From Lentisphaerota bacterium (GTDB lineage Bacteria > Verrucomicrobiota > Lentisphaeria > Oligosphaerales > JABHEG01): a stretch of DNA of 32,838 bases. Below are positions 25,808-32,838 of this stretch, in pieces. The number at the start of each line of letters is the position of its first letter. Position 1 is the stretch's first letter. The notes under the pieces are model-generated. The model was given only the letters and a program-made list of their open reading frames with translations. It did no database searches and was not told where the DNA came from. The stretch spans positions 1 to 32,838 of the forward strand of contig JABHEG010000354.1 of assembly GCA_018676675.1 (NCBI GenBank). The letters run 5' to 3'. Position numbers and translations under genes: made by a program.

Positions 25808-26869
25808 ATGCCTGCATCCGACATCGGCGACTGTCCAGTTCTATCACTGTTCTCCGAACTCCTTGAGATCCCCTCGCCACCCGGGCGTGAGGAGAGAATT
25901 GTCGACTACCTCAGAACCAAGCTGATAGGCTGGGGATATGCCCCGGTCATCGATCCCGCAGGCAACGTCATGGTGCGTCTTCCGGGACGAATGAGTGACG
26001 GCCCCACCGTCTGCCTGGCAGCCCACATGGACGAGATCGCCGTGGTTGTCACGCTGGTGGAGCCAAACGGCGACCTACGCGTCATCAACTCCGGGGGCCT
26101 TATCCCGCCGAAAATCGGCGAACGTCCTGTTGTCCTCCTCGGGGACCAGGCAGATGTCCCGGCCATCGTCTCCTTCGGTTCAACTCATCGGCCCGGGACA
26201 CAGGGCATTGGGACCGATTGGCACGACGCCCGACTGGTGACCGGATTGTCTGTTGCCGAACTTGCAGCCGCCGGAGTCCGGCCGGGGACGCCGGCCGTGC
26301 CAACCCGAGACGGACGCGGCCCGATCGTCCTGGGAAATGGACCAGACCCACTCGTGGCGGCATGGACATTCGACGATCGAGCCGGAGTCGCCGCCCTGCT
26401 CAACAGTCTCCGCGAATTCCATGAGAAGAGCCTGCAACCTGCTTTGCCCACGATGGTGGCGTTCACTGTCCACGAGGAAGGCGGCTGCCACGGCGCCAAA
26501 GTGCTTGCTCACCGGGAACGCCCCGACGTGTTCATCGCGATCGACGGCTGTCCGGTGCTGCCGGATGGACCGCTTGAGCTGGATGGCCGCCCCGGGATCT
26601 GGAGCAAGGACCAGGAAACAAACTACGACCAAGCCCTTTTCCGCGATCTCCGCAGGCTTGCCAAAGAAGCAGGGACGGAATTGCAGCCTGTCGTGTATGA
26701 ACGCGCCGCCAGCGATGCCGGCCGCGTCTACGCATCCGGTGCGGCTCCGCGCGTTGGCTTCTTCGGCCAGGTCCGGCGTAACAGTCACGGCTTCGAAATC
26801 GCCCGGAAGTCCGTGTTTGCCAATGTGTCCCGAGTCATCACGGCCTTCATGACCCAGTGGACAGGCTGA
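25808..26869 (+). CDS. M42-family metallo-aminopeptidase (glutamyl aminopeptidase / 'endoglucanase M'-like)
   Basis: 353 residues from ATG 25808; a TTG at 25793 in the same frame would add five. The two-metal site of the M42/M28/M18 fold is complete: H73 and D75 in 'AAHMDEIA', D189-D190 in 'TFDDRAG', catalytic E223 and metal-binding E224 in 'VHEEGGCHGA', D246 in 'AIDGCP' and H327 in 'RNSHGFE'. The usual inserted dimerisation domain is at about 75-180. These enzymes form large cytoplasmic shells that trim N-terminal residues from peptides; some were once annotated as cellulases. It lies 36 bases after nagB and is probably co-transcribed. Possible roles are peptide clean-up of glycopeptides or general turnover; the sequence does not decide. 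Confidence 0.9.
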   Translation: MPASDIGDCPVLSLFSELLEIPSPPGREERIVDYLRTKLIGWGYAPVIDPAGNVMVRLPGRMSDGPTVCLAAHMDEIAVVVTLVEPNGDLRVINSGGLIPPKIGERPVVLLGDQADVPAIVSFGSTHRPGTQGIGTDWHDARLVTGLSVAELAAAGVRPGTPAVPTRDGRGPIVLGNGPDPLVAAWTFDDRAGVAALLNSLREFHEKSLQPALPTMVAFTVHEEGGCHGAKVLAHRERPDVFIAIDGCPVLPDGPLELDGRPGIWSKDQETNYDQALFRDLRRLAKEAGTELQPVVYERAASDAGRVYASGAAPRVGFFGQVRRNSHGFEIARKSVFANVSRVITAFMTQWTG

Positions 26870-26873
26870 GGGG

Positions 26874-27148
26874 GACTATCCTCAACGTGGGAGGAGCCGC
26901 CGTGCTCCGATCGACTGTCTTGACACAAAACATCGCGGGATGGCACCCGCTCCCACATTGGCAGGCCCATGCGGGCTGGGACTGTCCTCAACGTGGGAGG
27001 AACCGCCGTGCTCCGATCGACTGTCGTGACACAAAACATCGCGGGATGGCACCCGCTCCCACATTGGCAAGCCCATGCGAGTTGAGACTGTCTTCAACGT
27101 GGGAGGAGCCGCCGTGCTCCGATCGACTGTCGTGACACAAAACATCGC
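26874..27148. repeat. 106-base tandem repeats, each a pair of inverted REP-like elements (BIME-like), 2.6 copies
   Basis: Copies start at 26874, 26980 and 27086 (period 106 twice); the third is cut after 63 bases, seven bases short of the lyase 4 stop codons. In each unit a plus-strand element beginning GTGG (26887-26913, with stem GGAGC...GCTCC) faces a minus-strand element beginning GTGG (26956-26931, with stem GCGGG-TGCCAT-CCCGC). The outer arms CAACGTGGGAG and CTCCCACATTG also pair. Two inverted REPs in one unit is the layout of a BIME. The array fills the gap between two convergent genes, the usual place for such elements, where they can stop transcription or protect mRNA ends. Confidence 0.8.
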
Positions 27149-27154
27149 CGCCTA

Positions 27155-30100
27155 CTACTCCCCCACCGGTCGCAGAACAAACACATCCACGTTCTGGGAG
27201 CCGGCAACGAACTCCCAGCGGAGCGTGTGTTTCCCTGCCGCCAGTTGGATCAAGCCCCGTTTGCCTTTCGGGCCGACCACACGGTTCCAGGCCCAGTCAT
27301 CCGTTTCGCGACACCATCCGTTCGTCCCCTTCATCTGGATGGCACTCCCCTCGACCGGGAACGGCCGCGTATCAATGGTGCTTTCGCGCTCGATCAACTC
27401 GTGTTCGCTTGCCCCTCGGACCAGCAACTCGTAGGTCCCCGCCTGGGTCGTGTCAAAGCTCCACTCGGCCCACTGGATGGGCCCATCTATGCAGCAAAAC
27501 GCCTTCCCACCGGTGGACGCGACCTTGCTCATCACCTTGCCCTTCCGGTCAGATTGCGCCACGGGGCCGGGAGCATCGGTATCGATCACGATGTCCCCGT
27601 CGCGAATCGCGGTGTCTGCAGGCATCGGGACAGTTGGGATGATCGCGTAGTTCCGAGGACTCACACTGACCTGATCAAACGTGCCCCGACCGGTAATGGC
27701 CAGACACGCCTGCCCCGCCGGCAATGCGGCCAAAAACGACTCGGCGGCATGGGTGCGGCCATTCACGCGGATGTGTGGCGGACGCGCACCCGTCCACCCG
27801 TGCACGACGATATCTGACCGACAACGCTCGTTCGTGTCGAGCGTCGCCCACCAGGTCGAGATGTCGCCGTCCGGCAAAGAGTGGCGTCGCCCCTCCAGGC
27901 GCAGATCGCCGGTCGTAGTCTTGAGTTTCGCGTTCAGAAGGGCCGGAGAGCGCCCTTCATCCAACGCCCAGGACCGGGGCGTGTCGCTGGCAAAAAGCTC
28001 TTTGCCACTGACGTACAGACGTGTCGCCGAGAGCGCGAGGGCGTTGACGACATCCCCATTCTTCCCGACCAACACAACGGCTCCGTCACCATCAGTCTCG
28101 ACTCCCTCAGCGCTCAAAGGCCCCGTGCCATCCTGTTTGCGCAGCAGAACGGTGTAGGTCCCGTAAGCGGCCACGAGTTCGCAGCCAATGGCATTGGCTG
28201 CCTCGATTCGCCGTACCGTGGCCGGAGCCGCCGTTGTCACTGTCCGCTGCACCTCCATGACGGCGCAAAACTCCTCCTTCTGGCGCGACGTTTCCGGGGT
28301 GGCAGTCAGCGTCCATTCCGGTTGCACCTCATCCCATGGGAGAAACACGCTCTTGCGCGGCATCTGCGGAGGGATGTCAAAGCTCTTGGTCACCGTGAGT
28401 GCCAGGTCGCTCGGGGCGAGGAAATGCCCGTTCAACCGAGCCGTCTTCCTTTCGAGAGTAAACGTGCCAGCCGCTGTGTCTGCCGGAAACGCCTCATCCG
28501 TATGTGCGTGCAGCAACCAGTCCAGTTTGGCCGGCCCATCGGATGCTTCGACCAGATCATGCACGATCACAAAACCCGGTTTGAGGAAAAGCAGTCGTCG
28601 GTCAAAGCGTTTCAGTCGCCCTTCATAGACAGCCGGGTTTGTGCCTGCGTCTCCCACGGCGTAGCCGAATCCGGGGGACTCAAATTGCGCGGAGATTCGA
28701 CCATCCGTTCCGCGCTTCTGGCCCTGGTCATTCACCAACAGCGTGTTGTGCGCCAGGGTCTTGATCGAGTACGCTTTAAAGTGGGGGCTGCCATACCAGT
28801 CGTAGTACCCGCCGTCCACTGCGAGTTTGTCACCATAGGCATGGATCGCGAAGCCGTTGTTGTCATCATGCTGGTGGCCTGCATGATATGCTCCGGATCG
28901 CATGCCCACGCCAACGTTCTCCAGTCCGTCACTGAGACAGGTATTGAAGAGCACATACCCGATGTAGGGATAGTAGGCTGATTGAGGGATATCGGCGGGG
29001 GGTCTGGCCTCAACAGTCGGGCTTTGGCGATTCGCGTACCAGATGGCGTAGGGATCCTGCGCGCGTTCACCCAGAAGCCCGACCAACCTGGTTCCATACA
29101 CTCCTTTGATCGACGCGTTTCCGCGGGAGGAGTTGTCGGCAAAGCTGATCGCATAGGCATCGGGAGGCGCGCAGTACAGCGGGAATCGGCACGTTTGGCG
29201 CAGCCAGGGATGGTCATAGAGATCGACACCTGCCATGAAGCGCATCAGATCCGCGAAGTTCGCAAGCATGTTCACCCCGTAACTCCAGTAGCTGATGCCT
29301 TCCTGATTTTCCCCCTGGAACCCCATGCTCGGAAGAATGCGCAGGGCGTAGCACTGAAGGGCTACATCGAGCCACTCCTCCGCCTCCGGGAACACCCCCA
29401 TCAGCACCAGAGCGGACTCCGCAACAATGGCCGTCTTCTTCCAGGGGTGGTTCTGGGCCGGGTTGATACGGAACGGATTGATCTTGACGTAGAACTGCAG
29501 GATGCGCTCTTTGAGGATGTTGTGCACCAGAGCCCGTTCCTCCTCTGTCAGCGTCGCCTCGCACGCATCGTAAGCCCAGACCATGCCCTTCAGCAGCGAA
29601 GCCGCCTGCAGGTCCCCGTACCGGGCTGCGCTGCCACCTTTCGGATCCCAGGAACAGACATCGACGAGAAGTGACTTGGCGGCGGCGATCGCTTCGGCAT
29701 CCCCTGTCAGAATGGCCGCCTCAGCGACTCCCCTGATGCGGCTCCCAGTGCGTGAGGTCACCTTGCCGGCCACGTCTCCATACCAGTCAATCCACTGGGG
29801 CCAGCGGGGATCATCCTTCTTGTAAGGACCAGGGTGTTCAGGGATGCCCGGCTTGAGTCCGTTGCGGGCCTGTTTGATCCGACTGACGCGCCCCGAATCC
29901 GACAGGAGCTCGCCGTCGGGCCGGATGCGAGGCAACAAGCGCGGATGCGGACGGCTGGCCAACTCAGCCGCATTGACCGTCGGGACAGCATAGTTATGGG
30001 TCCGTTCGGGGATGATCAGCTTCTGGCTCGGCGTCCAGCCATCGTAAAGCTCAGATTCTGTCCGGCGACGGAAGTACCACGTGCCCGGGAGCACCGGCGC

Positions 30101-30859
30101 CGACGGGACGTAATAGGGCCGAGGCGAAGACAGGACTACCGAGTGTGTGGCACCCTCCGGGAAAGCAGGATCCATGGAGTACTGCAACTCCGTGCCGGTG
30201 CCGGCCGGCCCGCGCCAGTCCAGCAGAGGCGGGTTGTTGTGGCACGTGTAGGTTCCTCCCGAAACACTCGTCTGCCGCAACTCCCCCACATGAATCCGGA
30301 TATTGTCCAGCCAGACTTTCATGTTGCAGGGATTGTCGCCACGTTCACGCTGATCCTTGGAGCGCCCATAGAGCTGGATGCGGTCGAGCACCAGCCCAAG
30401 CTCCATACCGATCCCGAAGCGCCCCTCGAGCTGTGGCAGCGAGACCTCAACATGGCGCCACTCCGGGCCAAACGTGTCTGACTGCCAGAAGCCCTGCTTG
30501 CCGCCACTGAAGAAGCTCATCCCCATGTAGGCCCCCTCTTTGCCGGGATCGATCTCTTCGCGATGATCGAAGGACAGAATGAGGTTGCGCTCTATCGTCA
30601 CGGGAACAACAATGTCGAGTGAACAGAATGTCGCCGGAGCTCTGGTTGCCAACTCCAGACACATTCCTTTGCCGGGAGCCCGTTCCACCAGCCGGCCATC
30701 CACGCGGGCGAACGTGATTCCCTCTATCTCCGTGACGGAGGCCTTCCCCTCGAAATCGCACTGCCAGATGTCCTTCGTCTTGACGGGAGCACCGTGCGTA
30801 GAAACCACCAGGAAGCCGAGAAGGAAGCCGACCTGACCAAACGTGCGTGCGAACTGCAT
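27155..30859 (-). CDS. Exported multidomain heparinase II/III-fold polysaccharide lyase with N-terminal DUF4962-like region (lyase 4 of 4)
   Basis: 1234 residues from ATG 30859 (AAAGGG upstream), ending in a double stop TAGTAG (27157-27152). The signal is residues 1-24 (ending THG-AP). The N-terminal beta-sandwich (about 30-195) looks carbohydrate-binding; a region with an Fn3-like segment 'PAGTGTELQYSMDPAFP' (about 210-300) resembles the DUF4962 part of heparinase II-like enzymes. The toroid follows, including 'GISYWSYGVNML'. The sandwich has H662-x-H664-D-D666 and H704-N705-T706. The last 150 residues are another carbohydrate-binding-like domain related to those of the PL6-like protein and lyase 1. 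The expected reaction is beta-elimination on a uronate polymer. It stands alone, converging on the M42 gene and divergent from the aminotransferase. Substrate is unknown. Confidence 0.85.
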   Translation of the reverse strand: MQFARTFGQVGFLLGFLVVSTHGAPVKTKDIWQCDFEGKASVTEIEGITFARVDGRLVERAPGKGMCLELATRAPATFCSLDIVVPVTIERNLILSFDHREEIDPGKEGAYMGMSFFSGGKQGFWQSDTFGPEWRHVEVSLPQLEGRFGIGMELGLVLDRIQLYGRSKDQRERGDNPCNMKVWLDNIRIHVGELRQTSVSGGTYTCHNNPPLLDWRGPAGTGTELQYSMDPAFPEGATHSVVLSSPRPYYVPSAPVLPGTWYFRRRTESELYDGWTPSQKLIIPERTHNYAVPTVNAAELASRPHPRLLPRIRPDGELLSDSGRVSRIKQARNGLKPGIPEHPGPYKKDDPRWPQWIDWYGDVAGKVTSRTGSRIRGVAEAAILTGDAEAIAAAKSLLVDVCSWDPKGGSAARYGDLQAASLLKGMVWAYDACEATLTEEERALVHNILKERILQFYVKINPFRINPAQNHPWKKTAIVAESALVLMGVFPEAEEWLDVALQCYALRILPSMGFQGENQEGISYWSYGVNMLANFADLMRFMAGVDLYDHPWLRQTCRFPLYCAPPDAYAISFADNSSRGNASIKGVYGTRLVGLLGERAQDPYAIWYANRQSPTVEARPPADIPQSAYYPYIGYVLFNTCLSDGLENVGVGMRSGAYHAGHQHDDNNGFAIHAYGDKLAVDGGYYDWYGSPHFKAYSIKTLAHNTLLVNDQGQKRGTDGRISAQFESPGFGYAVGDAGTNPAVYEGRLKRFDRRLLFLKPGFVIVHDLVEASDGPAKLDWLLHAHTDEAFPADTAAGTFTLERKTARLNGHFLAPSDLALTVTKSFDIPPQMPRKSVFLPWDEVQPEWTLTATPETSRQKEEFCAVMEVQRTVTTAAPATVRRIEAANAIGCELVAAYGTYTVLLRKQDGTGPLSAEGVETDGDGAVVLVGKNGDVVNALALSATRLYVSGKELFASDTPRSWALDEGRSPALLNAKLKTTTGDLRLEGRRHSLPDGDISTWWATLDTNERCRSDIVVHGWTGARPPHIRVNGRTHAAESFLAALPAGQACLAITGRGTFDQVSVSPRNYAIIPTVPMPADTAIRDGDIVIDTDAPGPVAQSDRKGKVMSKVASTGGKAFCCIDGPIQWAEWSFDTTQAGTYELLVRGASEHELIERESTIDTRPFPVEGSAIQMKGTNGWCRETDDWAWNRVVGPKGKRGLIQLAAGKHTLRWEFVAGSQNVDVFVLRPVGE

Positions 30860-31206
30860 GACGTACCCTTTGGATTGACACCTGTACTCGGCGCAGCACC
30901 AACTCGGGCGCCGGCCTCCTTCAGCCGATAGGCGAAAATAGCAGAGCCCAACCGATAACGCCAGTTCCTCAGAGGGCCTGTTAGCACGTCCTCCAACGCT
31001 ACGGTAAGCCTACCGGGGAGCGGTGACGATCGGACGAGTAGAGAATGCCGGAGCGTGTTCGGACCGGTGGGCAATCGCTTTGCGTCTGCCAACTCAGGTA
31101 TCTTGACCCGAGAACGGTCTCGTGCCTCCACGGTTGATATTAGGGAACGCCAGCCTATGATCCTGCGTTGCTGCATCTAAACGGCCAAACCGCCAATCCG
31201 CCGTTC
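30860..31206. other. Divergent intergenic region between lyase 4 and the aminotransferase
   Basis: About 350 bases without a credible gene. It must contain two divergent promoters, but no convincing -35/-10 pair is seen. Two small dyads stand out: CGGTAAGCCTACCG (31002-31015; arms CGGTA/TACCG) and CGAGAACGGTCTCG (31109-31122; arms CGAGA/TCTCG). Either could be an operator. Nothing else is recognised. Confidence 0.35.
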
Positions 31207-31243
31207 AAAGGAGTGCGAGGCTCAAAGGTCTCGCAGACGCCAT
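31207..31243 (+). promoter_or_regulatory. Ribosome site separated from the aminotransferase start by a small hairpin
   Basis: A strong AAAGGAG (31207-31213) lies 30 bases before ATG 31244, too far for normal use. Between them GCGAG (31215-31219) and CTCGC (31230-31234) can pair; folding would leave about ten unpaired bases between ribosome site and start. A second weaker AAAGG lies inside the hairpin loop. No start codon in frame lies closer to the strong site. Confidence 0.4.
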
Positions 31244-32560
31244 ATGCCCAAACCAGCACTAAGCGGCGGTCCCAGGACCGTGACCACAGCCGCTCCCCAA
31301 TCGCCCATCGTCAGCGAGCGCGAAATCCAGGCCGTTGTCGAACTGATGCGCAAAGGGGAGATCTCCGTCTCGCCATTGGTCAGTGAGTTTGAAGAGGAGT
31401 TTGCCTCATACATCGGGTGCGAGTTCGGCCTCGCATCCAACAGCGGCACATCGTCGCTTCATGAGGGGCTGGCCGGGGTCGGCTTGCCTCCTGGCGGGGA
31501 AGTCATTGTGCCTTCGTACACCTTCGGGCCGGGTGCAGCCACGATCCTTGCTGCACGCGGCGTGCCTGTGTTCTGCGAGGTCGACACTGAGACACACTGC
31601 ATCGACCCCGAGGATGTGCGGCGCAAGATCACCCCCAACACTCATGCGATCATGGTCGTCCACGTCTGGGGCAACCCCTGTGATATGGGCCCGATCCTCG
31701 ACATCGCACGCAAGCACGATCTTGCGATCGTCGAAGATTGCTCCCACGCGCACGGCGCGACCTGGCACGGTCGGAAGATCGGCTCGATCGGCGACGTCGG
31801 CTGTTTCAGTCTCCAGGGCTCCAAGCTCGTCAAAGCCGGCGAAGGAGGCGTGTTAACCACAAACTCACGCGATGTCTACGAGCGGGCGGCAGCCACAGGC
31901 CGAACCGAGAAGATCAGCACATTTCCCGCGGACTCAATCTTCAAGCAATGCCCTCCGTTGGGATCCGGGTTCAAGCACCGACCTCATCCCTTGGGAATGG
32001 CGTTGGCTCGCGAACAGCTCCGCGACCTGGATGAACGCAACGAGATTCGAGACACACAAGGGACGCGTCTGGACGCAGCCCTGGCCGGGATGCCGGGGAT
32101 CACCCCGCAACTGGTGTTGCCGGACTGTCGACGTGTCTATGCCTACCACTTCTCCGGCTATGATGAAACGGCGCTCGGTGGGCTCACGCTCGAGGTGTTT
32201 CTACGCGCCCTCAAGGCCGAGGGGGTACGCTGCAGTCGTATCGGTTACGGCCGACTCCACAATGTGCCCCTGTTCGAGCCAGGAAGTCCGTACCAGGAAG
32301 GCTGCCTGGGAACGTGCCCGCATATCACGGCCACCAAAGCACTCGCCTGCGGACCTCTGCCCCAGACCGAGTATCTCCGAACCCACAGTTTCGGGGTGGC
32401 CCCCCGATTCGAGGTCGACTGCCCCGAGCTGATCGACCAGTACATCAGAGCCTACCACAACGTCACATCGTCCGTCGATGAGCTTCTGCGCTGGCAGGTA
32501 GAGAACACTGACAAAGTCCAGCCCGTCGAAGTCAGCGGACGGAGCCTCAACCCCGTGTGA
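31244..32560 (+). CDS. DegT/DnrJ/EryC1/StrS-family PLP-dependent sugar aminotransferase
   Basis: 438 residues, slightly longer than the usual 370-420 of the family. Features: N-terminal 'ALSGGPRTV' as in many members from PVC-type bacteria; 'SNSGTSSLHEGL' for phosphate binding; D165 in 'IVEDCSHAHGA' pairing with the pyridine nitrogen; and K194 in 'FSLQGSKLVKAGEGGVLTT', the Schiff-base lysine. Family members transfer an amino group to a keto-sugar nucleotide, or in some cases act on inosose or other keto groups. Here it precedes, by 22 bases, the start of a secreted protein and may form an operon with it. A catabolic or signalling role is possible because related genes in such bacteria often lie in sugar-degradation loci rather than next to polysaccharide synthesis. 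The exact substrate cannot be given. Confidence 0.9.
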   Translation: MPKPALSGGPRTVTTAAPQSPIVSEREIQAVVELMRKGEISVSPLVSEFEEEFASYIGCEFGLASNSGTSSLHEGLAGVGLPPGGEVIVPSYTFGPGAATILAARGVPVFCEVDTETHCIDPEDVRRKITPNTHAIMVVHVWGNPCDMGPILDIARKHDLAIVEDCSHAHGATWHGRKIGSIGDVGCFSLQGSKLVKAGEGGVLTTNSRDVYERAAATGRTEKISTFPADSIFKQCPPLGSGFKHRPHPLGMALAREQLRDLDERNEIRDTQGTRLDAALAGMPGITPQLVLPDCRRVYAYHFSGYDETALGGLTLEVFLRALKAEGVRCSRIGYGRLHNVPLFEPGSPYQEGCLGTCPHITATKALACGPLPQTEYLRTHSFGVAPRFEVDCPELIDQYIRAYHNVTSSVDELLRWQVENTDKVQPVEVSGRSLNPV

Positions 32561-32582
32561 CCTCAGCTTCAGGAGAAACCCG

Positions 32583-32753
32583 ATGCACCCAAAGTTCACA
32601 TCTTGCGTCGTAAGTCTGCTCGTGCTGGGGCACGGCGCGGTCGCAGCCGAGCCGCTGAAACCGATCGTCGACATAGAGGAAACAGCCTATACGTACGAGC
32701 TTCGAGCGCAGAATTCGGTTGGATTCCGTAACCTGCTTGCCGCGTGGTCATAG
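32583..32753 (+). pseudogene. 5' fragment of a secreted protein gene, apparently interrupted
   Basis: ATG 32583 is preceded by AGGAG at seven bases, 22 bases after the aminotransferase stop. The frame encodes a clear signal peptide (residues 1-22, ending AVAA-EP) and then 'LKPIVDIEETAYTYE', after which the reading becomes 'LRAQNSVGFRNLLAAWS' and stops at TAG 32751-32753, 56 codons in all. A strong start plus an export signal leading to so short a product suggests that a longer secreted protein was cut by an insertion at about 32697-32750. The opening resembles exported proteins that I associate with PVC-type genomes, but I cannot name the family. It could instead be a real small exported peptide. 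Confidence 0.5.
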
Positions 32754-32838
32754 GAACTTCTCCTTGTCGATACCACGCTCGTCTGGCGCACTATAGTTGC
32801 GTGCGATCTCTGCTTTTTCCAGCTTTTCGCTCTTTTCC
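32748..32838 (-). CDS. C-terminal end of an unrecognised protein, partial (possible mobile-element gene)
   Basis: On the minus strand a frame runs in from the right edge and stops at TGA 32750-32748. The 29 visible residues are charged and lysine/glutamate-rich, ending 'RNYSAPDERGIDKEKFL'. The bases here are visibly richer in A and T than the rest of the window. Its end meets the broken end of the secreted-protein frame from the other strand, as expected for an insertion. I do not recognise the family; transposase, recombinase or a toxin/antitoxin-type gene are all possible. Too short to be certain that it is coding. Confidence 0.4.
   Translation of the reverse strand, partial: EKSEKLEKAEIARNYSAPDERGIDKEKFL

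Noticed and set aside
24509..27148. CRISPR array
   Set aside because: Both repeat arrays have units of 86-106 bases that touch each other with no unique spacers, and no cas gene is present.
1..32838. tRNA, rRNA or riboswitch
   Set aside because: No cloverleaf, rRNA segment or known riboswitch core was recognised by eye on either strand; a covariance-model search would settle this.

Overview
The window is GC-rich by eye and has the gene style of the PVC superphylum (Verrucomicrobiota, Lentisphaerota, Kiritimatiellota) or a similar group such as Hydrogenedentota. The clues are an ECF sigma factor of the 'TTHWSLV' type directly followed by a zinc-ribbon Ser/Thr kinase, several very large exported heparinase-fold lyases, and large exported parallel beta-helix proteins. 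Phylum placement is inference from gene content, not from a marker gene.

Layout. Positions 1-3298 (+) hold the end of a membrane-fusion protein and a complete RND efflux pump. Positions 3409-21110 (-) form a run of nine genes in one direction with gaps of at most about 130 bases: signal peptidase I, an anchored NTF2-like protein, a xylose-isomerase-like epimerase, a PL6-type beta-helix lyase, two heparinase II/III-fold lyases, a kelch propeller, a third heparinase-fold lyase and a double amidohydrolase. Positions 21381-24501 (+) carry the ECF sigma factor and a transmembrane Ser/Thr kinase whose outside part is two carbohydrate-binding-like domains. A palindromic 86/87-base repeat array follows (24509-24829), then nagB and an M42 metallopeptidase (+, 24971-26869). 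A second array of 106-base units (26874-27148), built like a pair of inverted REP elements, separates these from a fourth heparinase-fold lyase (-, 27155-30859). A divergent intergenic region leads to a DegT/StrS-type aminotransferase (+, 31244-32560) and the start of a secreted protein that appears to be cut off at the right edge, where an unrelated reading frame on the other strand begins.

How it fits together. The secreted enzymes look like a polysaccharide-degradation locus for a uronate-containing polymer. The four heparinase-fold proteins and the PL6-like protein would cleave by beta-elimination; the kelch protein, epimerase and amidohydrolase could process the products; NagB would take amino sugar into fructose-6-phosphate, which hints at a glycosaminoglycan-like or other hexosamine-containing substrate. 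There are no sulfatases, no SusC/SusD and no dedicated sugar transporter in the window, so uptake must be encoded elsewhere. The sigma factor/kinase pair with a sugar-binding-like ectodomain, and a LacI-operator-like dyad just before the epimerase gene, are the best candidates for control. The substrate is not determined by the sequence.
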